12,635 bases of DNA from Caryophanales bacterium UBA3835 (GTDB lineage: Bacteria; Bacillota_I; Bacilli_A; RFN20; CAG-826): assembly GCA_002392945.1 (NCBI GenBank), contig DGHZ01000048.1, forward strand, positions 9,805 through 22,439, written 5' to 3'. The notes beneath the pieces are model-generated. The model was not told where the DNA came from and made no database searches. It worked only from the letters and a program-made list of their open reading frames with translations. Below are positions 7,093-12,635 of the stretch, piece after piece. A program made the translations under genes and the position numbers. The stretch's first letter is position 1; the number at the start of each line of letters is the position of its first letter.

Positions 7093-7726
7093 AAAAAGAT
7101 ATTTAAACTTATTTTTTAACTTTCTGATTGTTGTTTTAGTTTTGATTTCTATTTACGCAATGATCACCACAAGCGATGGCTTTATCAAAGGCTCTAAATT
7201 GCACGCTTTAAAATATTTCACTGTGCAAAGCAATATCTTTATGGGGATAAGCGCTTTAATATCTTTAATTTATTTGTTAGTTAAAAAAGATAAATATCCA
7301 ACTTGGATTGTAATTTTAAAATTAATGTCCACTACTTGTTTAACATTAACTTTTTTAACAGTATTAGGATATTTAGCACCGCTTATGGGTATTGATATGG
7401 TGTTTTTAGGCGCTAATTTATATATGCACTTAATAATTCCGGTTGTTTCTATTATTTCATTTATATTTATAGAGCCTAAAGTTGAACTTAAATTTAAATG
7501 GAATTTTTTCTCCGCTATTCCTTCTGGAACATATGGAATCATTTATATAAGTTGTTTAATCGCCTTCAATGATTATGGAAATATCGAAGGCTGGGATTGG
7601 TACGCATTTGGAAGTTTGGGATTAGGAATAGGTTTTGTAATGCTGATAGGTCTAAATATAGTTGCTCTAGCTTCCTCAATAGCGTTATATGCTTTATATA
7701 AAAAGGTAAGAAAAAAGGAACCATAG
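7082..7726 (+). CDS. Six-helix membrane protein, AIG1/Pr6Pr-like
   Basis: A 214-residue integral membrane protein with about six predicted helices (near 8-28, 46-67, 75-98, 106-131, 145-163 and 172-205) and a positively charged C-terminus (KKVRKKEP). Two short motifs resemble the FAR-17a/AIG1 and bacterial Pr6Pr families: YFTVQSN (T47) at the start of helix 2 and LYMHLIIP (H116) in helix 4. In mammalian AIG1/ADTRP the equivalent Thr and His form the active site of lipid (FAHFA) hydrolases. This assignment comes from motif resemblance, and any enzymatic role here is inference. The ATG overlaps the end of the YolD-like gene by 11 bases with no Shine-Dalgarno, which implies coupled translation as third gene of the polymerase operon. 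Its stop codon lies within the following terminator hairpin. Confidence 0.8.
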   Translation: MNSRKRYLNLFFNFLIVVLVLISIYAMITTSDGFIKGSKLHALKYFTVQSNIFMGISALISLIYLLVKKDKYPTWIVILKLMSTTCLTLTFLTVLGYLAPLMGIDMVFLGANLYMHLIIPVVSIISFIFIEPKVELKFKWNFFSAIPSGTYGIIYISCLIAFNDYGNIEGWDWYAFGSLGLGIGFVMLIGLNIVALASSIALYALYKKVRKKEP

Positions 7727-7742
7727 GTTCCTTATTTTTTTA
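7715..7742. terminator. Bidirectional terminator shared by the polymerase operon and proS
   Basis: AAGGAACC (7715-7722) pairs perfectly with GGTTCCTT (7726-7733) around a 3-base loop. A seven-T run (7735-7741) follows on plus, and a T run follows on minus. The last codons and TAG of the membrane-protein gene form part of the hairpin, and the proS stop (7742-7740) abuts it. Confidence 0.9.
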
Positions 7743-9176
7743 ATAAGCTTTAGCGAATAAGACAACTTTACTAGCTTTCTTTCCGCACACCGGACAAATC
7801 TCTCCGTTAGCCATTTGATTAAAAGGTAAACATCTGGCGGTCGCGTTAGTGAGTTCTTTAATTTTGTCTTCACAAGCTCTATCGCCACACCACATCATTT
7901 TACTATAGCCACCAAAGTCTAACGCTTTATTAAGCTCATCCATATTATGAACATCAGTGGTATGTTCTAATAAATATTTATAAGCTTTTTCATACATTTC
8001 TTGATGAATAGTTTTGATGAGTTCTTTAACTTTGTCTTCAAGTTCTTCTAAAGAAACAAATACTTTGCTACCATCATTTCTTTTAGCGATAACGACTTGT
8101 CCTTTTTCAATGTCTCTAGGACCCATTTCCACTCTAAGTGGAACACCTTTCATTTCATATTCAGAGAATTTCCATCCTGGAGTCTTATCAGAGTCATCTA
8201 ATTTCACTCTATAGCCCGCTTTAAGTAATCTATTAGCGACTTCTCTACAAGCTGGAATAACTCCTGGTTTATTAGCGGCAATAGGAATAACAACAATTTG
8301 AATTGGAGCAACGTAAGGAGGTAAAACTAAACCGTTATCATCTCCGTGCACCATAATAGTCGCGCCAATTAATCTAGTAGAAACTCCCCAAGAAGTTTGA
8401 TATGGATTTTCTAATTTGCCTTCTTTAGATTGGAACTGAATTCCAAAAGCTTTAGCAAAGCCATTACCAAAATAGTGTGTCGTGCCGCATTGTAGAGCCT
8501 TGCCGTCAGGCATTAGAGCTTCAATAGAATAAGTTTCTAACGCTCCTGAGAATTTTTCTTTATCGGTTTTTCTACCTTTAGAAAATGGAATCGCTAAAAT
8601 ATCTCTTCCTAGATCATCGTAGACTTCAAGCATTTTAAGAGTTTCGGTTCTAGCTTCTACTTCACTTTCGTGCATTGTGTGACCTTCTTGCCATAAGAAC
8701 TCTGCTCCCCTTAAAAATGGTCTAGTAGTCTTTTCCCATCTAACAACAGAACACCACTGGTTATATAGTTTTGGTAAATCTCTATAAGATTTAATAATTT
8801 TAGCGTAGTGATCACAAAATAAAACTTCACTAGTTGGTCTAACAATCAATTTATCTTCTAATGATTCTTTCCCGCCTTGAGTAGCCACTAAACATTCAGG
8901 AGCAAATCCTTCAACGTGTTCTTTTTCTTTGTTAAATAAAGATTCTGGAATAACCATTGGCATATAAACATTTTCATGCCCGGTTTCTTTAAATCTAGCA
9001 TCTAAATATTTTTGAATTTGTTCCCAAATGGCATAGCCATAAGGTCGATATATAATAAAGCCTTTAACGGATGAGTAATCCATTAATTCGGCTTTTTTAC
9101 AGACGTCAGTGTACCACTGAGCAAAATCGTCTTCTTGTCTTGTGATTGATTGGTTTTTAATTTGATTATTTTCCAT
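7740..9176 (-). CDS. proS: Prolyl-tRNA synthetase, type without insertion domain
   Basis: A 478-residue class II synthetase that charges tRNA-Pro in the cytoplasm. The length and the C-terminal zinc-binding domain mark the archaeal/eukaryote-like form (ProS type 3), which lacks the large INS editing domain of the E. coli enzyme. Motif 2 is RWEKTTRPFLRGAEFLWQEG (146-165). Motif 3 covers about 262-287, with R268 and GDDNGLVLPP. The HGTP anticodon-binding domain is about 290-385. The zinc-like domain has C430, C435, C461 and C464, and the protein ends in a tyrosine (AKAY), as is usual. Without INS, clearing of Ala-tRNA-Pro would need a separate YbaK/ProX-type protein, not seen here. AGGAGA 7 bases before the ATG sets the start, and that site overlaps the stop codon of the upstream GGDEF/EAL-like gene, so the two form an operon. 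Confidence 0.97.
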   Translation of the reverse strand: MENNQIKNQSITRQEDDFAQWYTDVCKKAELMDYSSVKGFIIYRPYGYAIWEQIQKYLDARFKETGHENVYMPMVIPESLFNKEKEHVEGFAPECLVATQGGKESLEDKLIVRPTSEVLFCDHYAKIIKSYRDLPKLYNQWCSVVRWEKTTRPFLRGAEFLWQEGHTMHESEVEARTETLKMLEVYDDLGRDILAIPFSKGRKTDKEKFSGALETYSIEALMPDGKALQCGTTHYFGNGFAKAFGIQFQSKEGKLENPYQTSWGVSTRLIGATIMVHGDDNGLVLPPYVAPIQIVVIPIAANKPGVIPACREVANRLLKAGYRVKLDDSDKTPGWKFSEYEMKGVPLRVEMGPRDIEKGQVVIAKRNDGSKVFVSLEELEDKVKELIKTIHQEMYEKAYKYLLEHTTDVHNMDELNKALDFGGYSKMMWCGDRACEDKIKELTNATARCLPFNQMANGEICPVCGKKASKVVLFAKAY

Positions 9177-9183
9177 AAGAAAA

Positions 9184-9189
9184 TCTCCT
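9184..9189 (-). promoter_or_regulatory. proS Shine-Dalgarno overlapping the upstream stop codon
   Basis: AGGAGA reads on the minus strand 7 bases before the proS ATG and includes two bases of the TAG that ends the GGDEF/EAL-like gene (9190-9188). Ribosomes finishing the upstream gene would sit on this site, so coupled translation is likely. Confidence 0.75.
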
Positions 9190-10948
9190 ATAAATATTTA
9201 TCCGCCATCGCGGTAACTTTCTCCATTTTCTTCTTCTCAATAGGAAGAAGCATATCATTAGAAGCAGATATAGCATCACTAGAAATATAGTTGATGCCGC
9301 TTTTAATAATTAATTCCACAGCCTGCCATCCTTCTAAGTCGGTAGCGATAATTGGTCGGCTATATTTAAGTAAGGACTCAATTAAAGCATATAAAGATAA
9401 TCGAATACGGTTATTCTCTTTCACTTCTTCCATCATTGCACTACCAACAACAAAGTAATGGAATTGGAAATAAACTGTATCATTAAGTAATAAGTTTTTA
9501 TCCTTCAAGGATAAGGCTAGTTCAAAGCCTTTATCTTTAAGTCCTTCAAGTGTGTGAACTAATAATTCAATATTAGTAGAGTTCTCATTAATCTCTTGTT
9601 CATCAAAAACAAGAATAATATGCGCTTTTTCATAGTTAGGAATTTGTGAAATAATGTCATAAACGCTATTAACATCCACCATAGAAATAGTGAAGAATAA
9701 TCTCATTGATTCTTCAGGTCTTTCCATAATGAATTTAGAGACTACATTCTTACTCACTTTGGCAAGCAATTCAGTATTTAAATTAATACGCGCTGCATAT
9801 TTAGACATTTCAGAATAACTAGAAAATGGTGAGTCATATGCCTTGACATATTCAAAATATCCAATCACTTGGCTCGTTTTGGCGTTGATAATTGGGCGAT
9901 ATAAGAATCTTAAGACGTTATCTTTAAGGATATGTTCAATTTGTTCGTTATATAAAACCATCTCATTATTAGCTTCAATATTACGTTGATGCAAGACAAT
10001 CTCTTTAGAGTTAGTTTGTCCTGCCATACAAGCTTCTCTAGCTTTTTCTTCAATCGCGTCATAATCTTGATAGAAGTTTGCGTTTTCCACCACACCAATA
10101 GAGAAATTAATAAATCCAGCAAAGCCATTAACTTCCATTTCTCTTCTAATAGCCTTGGCAATCGAATTAGCAAGCTGCATCGCTGCTTCTTTATTTGAAA
10201 AATGTAAATCAAATAAAAATAGCTCATTATCTCCGTTATCTAACATTTGTCTAGTTAATCTAGGATTAGAGGCAAATGGATAAACAGCGTTTTTTAAATT
10301 CATAACCATGTAACGCTCAACTTTATCATTAGAGATAACTTTTTGTTTAGTATAGAAAAATCTAATGCAATAAGTAAATCCTGCTAAAGATTTATTCTTA
10401 TTAATCATTTGCATGATTTGGCTTCGCTTCACTATTCCAGTAGGAGCCTTTTTACCAGTAATCTTCTTTTTAGGTTCGTTAAGTGGAGTGATGTATTTAA
10501 GTAAGTGACTTTCTAAATGAATTAATCCCACTTCACGGTTATAGTCTAACAATCTTAATAAAGAGAAGCAGACTTTATTAGTTCTATTAATTAAAACATC
10601 AGCCTCTAAATATTCATTAACATCATTAGGGTTAACGCAAATATCAAAGATCCAGTTCTTTACTCTTTCTACGTCATTTGGGTGAAAAGAAGAATAAAAA
10701 GAGAATAAATCTGCAGTCTTTTTGTGAGAGATGTCGCTTTTATTAAAAACGACATATTTATTCTTTTTCACATCGATAATAAAAATACGTGTTGTTGTGC
10801 TTTCATAAGAAATTTGTTTTTTGAACTTTATTTCATTATGAGAACCGAAAGCGTAATACAAAATTACGACAACCAACAAAGCCCCTAACAGTAATAAGGT
10901 GACAAAGAAGATGATAAATCGATAATCAGTAAAGTCTCCAAGTCTCAT
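9188..10948 (-). CDS. Membrane-anchored protein with degenerate GGDEF and EAL domains
   Basis: A 586-residue protein (from the ATG at 10948; a TTG at 10957 would add three residues). One membrane helix (about 10-33) is followed by a PAS-like region (about 53-152) containing YSSFHPNDVERV. Next comes a GGDEF-like domain (about 170-322) whose signature reads N238-G-D-N-E242. An EAL-like domain (about 330-586) begins with FLYRPIINAKTSQVIGY, but the EAL motif is F365-E-Y367. The family's NLS asparagine is replaced (FTISM), the DDFGTG pair becomes S480-L481, and the KID region reads FVVGSAMM. These losses remove the metal and catalytic residues, so neither c-di-GMP synthesis nor hydrolysis is expected. 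A receptor, scaffold or purely structural role is inferred. No Shine-Dalgarno precedes the start; a TATAAT lies 10 bases upstream. It is the first gene of an operon with proS. Confidence 0.85.
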   Translation of the reverse strand: MRLGDFTDYRFIIFFVTLLLLGALLVVVILYYAFGSHNEIKFKKQISYESTTTRIFIIDVKKNKYVVFNKSDISHKKTADLFSFYSSFHPNDVERVKNWIFDICVNPNDVNEYLEADVLINRTNKVCFSLLRLLDYNREVGLIHLESHLLKYITPLNEPKKKITGKKAPTGIVKRSQIMQMINKNKSLAGFTYCIRFFYTKQKVISNDKVERYMVMNLKNAVYPFASNPRLTRQMLDNGDNELFLFDLHFSNKEAAMQLANSIAKAIRREMEVNGFAGFINFSIGVVENANFYQDYDAIEEKAREACMAGQTNSKEIVLHQRNIEANNEMVLYNEQIEHILKDNVLRFLYRPIINAKTSQVIGYFEYVKAYDSPFSSYSEMSKYAARINLNTELLAKVSKNVVSKFIMERPEESMRLFFTISMVDVNSVYDIISQIPNYEKAHIILVFDEQEINENSTNIELLVHTLEGLKDKGFELALSLKDKNLLLNDTVYFQFHYFVVGSAMMEEVKENNRIRLSLYALIESLLKYSRPIIATDLEGWQAVELIIKSGINYISSDAISASNDMLLPIEKKKMEKVTAMADKYL

Positions 10949-10958
10949 ACAATACAAT

Positions 10959-10964
10959 ATTATA
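10959..10964 (-). promoter_or_regulatory. Candidate -10 box of the GGDEF/EAL-proS operon
   Basis: A perfect TATAAT on the minus strand predicts transcription start near 10952, about four bases before the ATG at 10948. There is no clear -35 at 16-18 bases. An in-frame TAA at 10975-10973 limits how far upstream the coding region could begin. Confidence 0.4.
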
Positions 10965-11027
10965 GAGAGTAGTTATGAATTTTTCTATTCATAATTGATT
11001 GATATAGCAATTTTATTCATAAGTGGT

Positions 11028-11033
11028 TATAAT
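11028..11033 (+). promoter_or_regulatory. Candidate -10 box of tRNA-Ser(CGA)
   Basis: A perfect TATAAT predicts transcription start near 11040, a few bases before the tRNA. A TTGATA at 10999-11004 is a good -35 sequence but 23 bases away, which is too far for a standard promoter. Confidence 0.45.
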
Positions 11034-11043
11034 TGAACTCGCT

Positions 11044-11134
11044 GGAGAAGTACCCAAGCGGCTGAAGGGGGCAGTTTCGAAAACTGCTAGAGGATGCAAG
11101 TCCTGCAAGGGTTCAAATCCCTTCTTCTCCGCCA
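11044..11134 (+). tRNA. tRNA-Ser (anticodon CGA)
   Basis: A 91-base serine tRNA with a long variable arm and encoded CCA. The acceptor stem GGAGAAG (11044-11050) pairs with CTTCTCC; the anticodon stem GCAGT/ACTGC (11071-11075 and 11083-11087) encloses TTCGAAA, with the anticodon CGA at 11078-11080. The T arm carries GTTCAAAT. It should read UCG only. No terminator separates it from the CobW-like gene 28 bases downstream, so the two may share a transcript from which the tRNA is processed. Confidence 0.97.
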
Positions 11135-11139
11135 ATAAA

Positions 11140-11145
11140 TATAAT
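11140..11145 (+). promoter_or_regulatory. Possible cobW-proximal -10 box
   Basis: TATAAT lies between tRNA-Ser(CGA) and the CobW-like gene, predicting a start near 11152, on the AGGAG ribosome binding site (11151-11155). The -35 position falls in the tRNA 3' end and has no match, so co-transcription with the tRNA is at least as likely. Confidence 0.25.
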
Positions 11146-11161
11146 TAATTAGGAGTCATAT

Positions 11162-12406
11162 ATGTCAACAATTAAAACTGTTCCTATTACTTTAATAACT
11201 GGTTATCTTGGAAGTGGCAAAACCACCTTAATCAATCACATTTTAAAAAACGCCAAGAATCATAAAATGGCGGTTATTGTTAATGATTTAGGTGAAGTTA
11301 ATATCGATGCCGAACTCATTGAAAAAAACGGAATTGTCTCCTCGCAAGACAATAACTTAGTCTCACTTCAAAACGGATGTATCTGCTGTACATTAAAAAA
11401 AGATTTAATAGAACAATTAGCAGATTTAGTACAATCTCAGAAATTTGATCACATCTTAATTGAGGCTAGTGGAATTTGCGAACCAGTGCCAATCGCTCAA
11501 ACTATCGCTTACATGGAAGAAGAATTTAAGAAAAGAAAGCTTCCTAAATTCTATGAATTAGATGCAGTTATTTCTGTTACTGACGCTTTAAGATTAAGAG
11601 ATGAATTCGGATGTGGAGAAGTACTTCAAGAAACCGAAAGAGGAGAAGAAAATCTCGAAAACCTTGTCATTCAACAAATTGAGTTCTGTGACGTTATCTT
11701 ATTAAATAAGGTAAGTGAAATCTCTAAAGTAGAATTAGATAGAGTTAAAAAGGTCATTAAAGCTATTCAACCTAAAGCTAAAATCATTGAAACTGATTAT
11801 TGTGATGTTGATATCGATGAATTAGTAGACACAAAATTATTTAATTTTGAAGAAGCTTCTACTTCAGCGGCATGGATTAGAGAATTCGAAGACTGGGATA
11901 ACGAAGTTGATTCTGATGAAGAACACGAACACGAACATCATCACGATGACGACGAAGATGAAGAAGGACACGATCATCACCATCATCACCACCATCATCA
12001 CCACGAACACGGTATTGAAGAAAATGATGATGAAGGAACTGCCGATGAATATGATGTCAACACCATGGTTTATTATCGTAGAAGACCATTTGAAAAAGAA
12101 AAGTTTGTTAAATGGGCTAATGAGAATAAACATCATTTAATTAGATCTAAGGGTATTCTCTATTTCAAAGAAGAACTTAAAAAAGCTTATGTCTATGAAC
12201 AGGCTGGTCATCAACAAACCTTAAACGAATCAGGCATTTGGTACAGCGAACAATTAACACAAAAGCAATTACAAATGCTTATAGAAAACGATAAAAACTT
12301 TGCTCATGATTGGGATGAAAAATATGGTGACAAACTCATCAAATTAGTGTTCATCGGACAGAACCTAGAGCAAGAAAAAATCAGAGAAGAATTAGATCAA
12401 ATCTAA
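11162..12406 (+). CDS. CobW/COG0523-type G3E GTPase with histidine-rich loop
   Basis: A 414-residue cytoplasmic metallochaperone-like GTPase. Residues 1-210 are the G domain: Walker A GYLGSGKTT (14-22), the metal-binding CxCC motif C73-I-C-C76 (NGCICCTL), and Walker B/switch region ILIEASGICEP (98-108). The guanine-specificity motif reads N182-K-V-S185 instead of NKxD. Residues 251-285 form an acidic and histidine-rich linker with 17 histidines, ten of them consecutive (272-281). Residues about 302-400 are the CobW C-terminal domain. The family inserts or moves Zn, Co, Ni or Fe; the His-rich loop favours zinc or nickel-like metal buffering, but the target protein is unknown. AGGAG 6 bases before the ATG supports the start. 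No Zur-like operator is visible in the short space after the tRNA. A strong terminator follows the stop. Confidence 0.93.
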   Translation: MSTIKTVPITLITGYLGSGKTTLINHILKNAKNHKMAVIVNDLGEVNIDAELIEKNGIVSSQDNNLVSLQNGCICCTLKKDLIEQLADLVQSQKFDHILIEASGICEPVPIAQTIAYMEEEFKKRKLPKFYELDAVISVTDALRLRDEFGCGEVLQETERGEENLENLVIQQIEFCDVILLNKVSEISKVELDRVKKVIKAIQPKAKIIETDYCDVDIDELVDTKLFNFEEASTSAAWIREFEDWDNEVDSDEEHEHEHHHDDDEDEEGHDHHHHHHHHHHEHGIEENDDEGTADEYDVNTMVYYRRRPFEKEKFVKWANENKHHLIRSKGILYFKEELKKAYVYEQAGHQQTLNESGIWYSEQLTQKQLQMLIENDKNFAHDWDEKYGDKLIKLVFIGQNLEQEKIREELDQI

Positions 12407-12411
12407 TAAAG

Positions 12412-12441
12412 AAAATCACTGGAATCGCCCAGTGATTTTTT
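12412..12441. terminator. Bidirectional terminator between cobW-like and YitT-like genes
   Basis: AAAATCACTGG (12412-12422) pairs perfectly with CCAGTGATTTT (12429-12439) around a 6-base loop. Six Ts (12436-12441) end the plus side, and TTTTCTTT follows on the minus side, so it can serve both convergent genes. Confidence 0.92.
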
Positions 12442-12460
12442 ATACTACTAATAAAAACGA

Positions 12461-12635
12461 CTATTCGATTGGTTTAATAAAGAAATTGCCATATGCTTGA
12501 ATTAAAGATGTGACAGTAATAAAAGAGTGAGGATCAACTTTTTTAACAAGGTCTACGACTTTTTTAACTTCATTAGATGAGACGACCATATAGACGACAG
12601 TTTTTTCGGTGTGAGAATAGCCACCTACACCAGAT
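12461..12635 (-). CDS. YitT-family membrane protein, C-terminal DUF2179 domain (N-terminus outside window)
   Basis: The last 57 residues and TAG stop of a minus-strand gene that continues past the window edge. The visible part resembles the DUF2179 domain closing YitT/YpjC/YqfU-type proteins: GGYSHTEKTVVYMVVSSNEV, then helix KKVVDLVKKVD, the DPHSFITV core, and a final AYGNFFIKPIE. The membrane helices expected for the family would lie upstream, outside the window. The soluble domain is ACT-like and suspected of ligand binding; its function is unknown. Recognition is by motif pattern only. The gene converges on the CobW-like gene and shares its terminator. Confidence 0.82.
   Translation of the reverse strand, partial: SGVGGYSHTEKTVVYMVVSSNEVKKVVDLVKKVDPHSFITVTSLIQAYGNFFIKPIE

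Noticed and set aside
3270..11134. tRNA-Ser genes as integration sites of a mobile element, given that polymerase-YolD pairs often occur on mobile DNA
   Set aside because: No integrase, no direct repeat of a tRNA 3' end beyond the shared tRNA consensus, and the genes between are mostly housekeeping with uniform composition.
11968..12012. CAT/CAC trinucleotide repeat resembling a microsatellite
   Set aside because: It is in frame, uses mixed codons and encodes the His-rich loop of the CobW-like protein. Long open frames on other frames here are by-products of the same bias.
1..12635. Mycoplasma genetic code (TGA = Trp)
   Set aside because: All Trp codons seen are TGG and no gene needs readthrough of TGA, so the standard code explains every frame.

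Overview
The window is AT-rich, gene-dense bacterial DNA of a low-GC Bacillota/Mycoplasmatota type. AdhE, a Y-family polymerase paired with YolD, a short class II ProRS and a YitT-type protein all fit an anaerobic, fermentative member of the Bacilli, possibly an uncultured gut or rumen lineage; this placement is inference from gene content only. Tryptophan is written TGG throughout and no reading frame is interrupted by TGA, so the standard code works. All ten visible stop codons are nevertheless TAA or TAG.

Layout. 1-281 (minus): start of an MtaD-like amidohydrolase, cut by the window edge. 299-331: terminator. 339-3104 (minus): AdhE carrying an extra N-terminal helix-turn-helix domain. 3105-3269: divergent promoter spacer. 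3270-3360: tRNA-Ser(GCU). 3367-3397: bidirectional terminator. 3408-4052 (minus): HAD phosphatase. 4141-5148 (plus): NAD(P)-dependent epimerase/reductase, then a terminator. 5207-7726 (plus): tightly packed operon of a Y-family DNA polymerase, a YolD-like protein and an AIG1/Pr6Pr-like membrane protein. 7715-7742: terminator shared with the convergent minus-strand operon (7740-10948), which encodes a membrane-anchored protein with catalytically eroded GGDEF and EAL domains followed by prolyl-tRNA synthetase. 11044-11134: tRNA-Ser(CGA). 11162-12406: CobW-type G3E GTPase with a ten-histidine run. 12412-12441: bidirectional terminator. 12461-12635 (minus): C-terminus of a YitT/DUF2179 membrane protein. 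No gap between genes exceeds about 165 bases. There are no rRNAs, insertion sequences, CRISPR arrays or integrases.

How the genes relate. The window is mostly chromosomal housekeeping: fermentation, translation, metal handling and repair. The most unusual points are: (i) the DNA-binding-like domain fused to AdhE; (ii) a c-di-GMP-type protein that has lost its catalytic signatures but is translated immediately ahead of proS; (iii) a predicted membrane hydrolase-like protein as third gene of a translesion-polymerase operon; and (iv) several genes with no Shine-Dalgarno sequence but with a TATAAT-like hexamer so close to the start codon that the mRNA would be leaderless or nearly so, while neighbours have short leaders with good Shine-Dalgarno sites. 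No wholly new multi-gene system can be claimed from the sequence alone.
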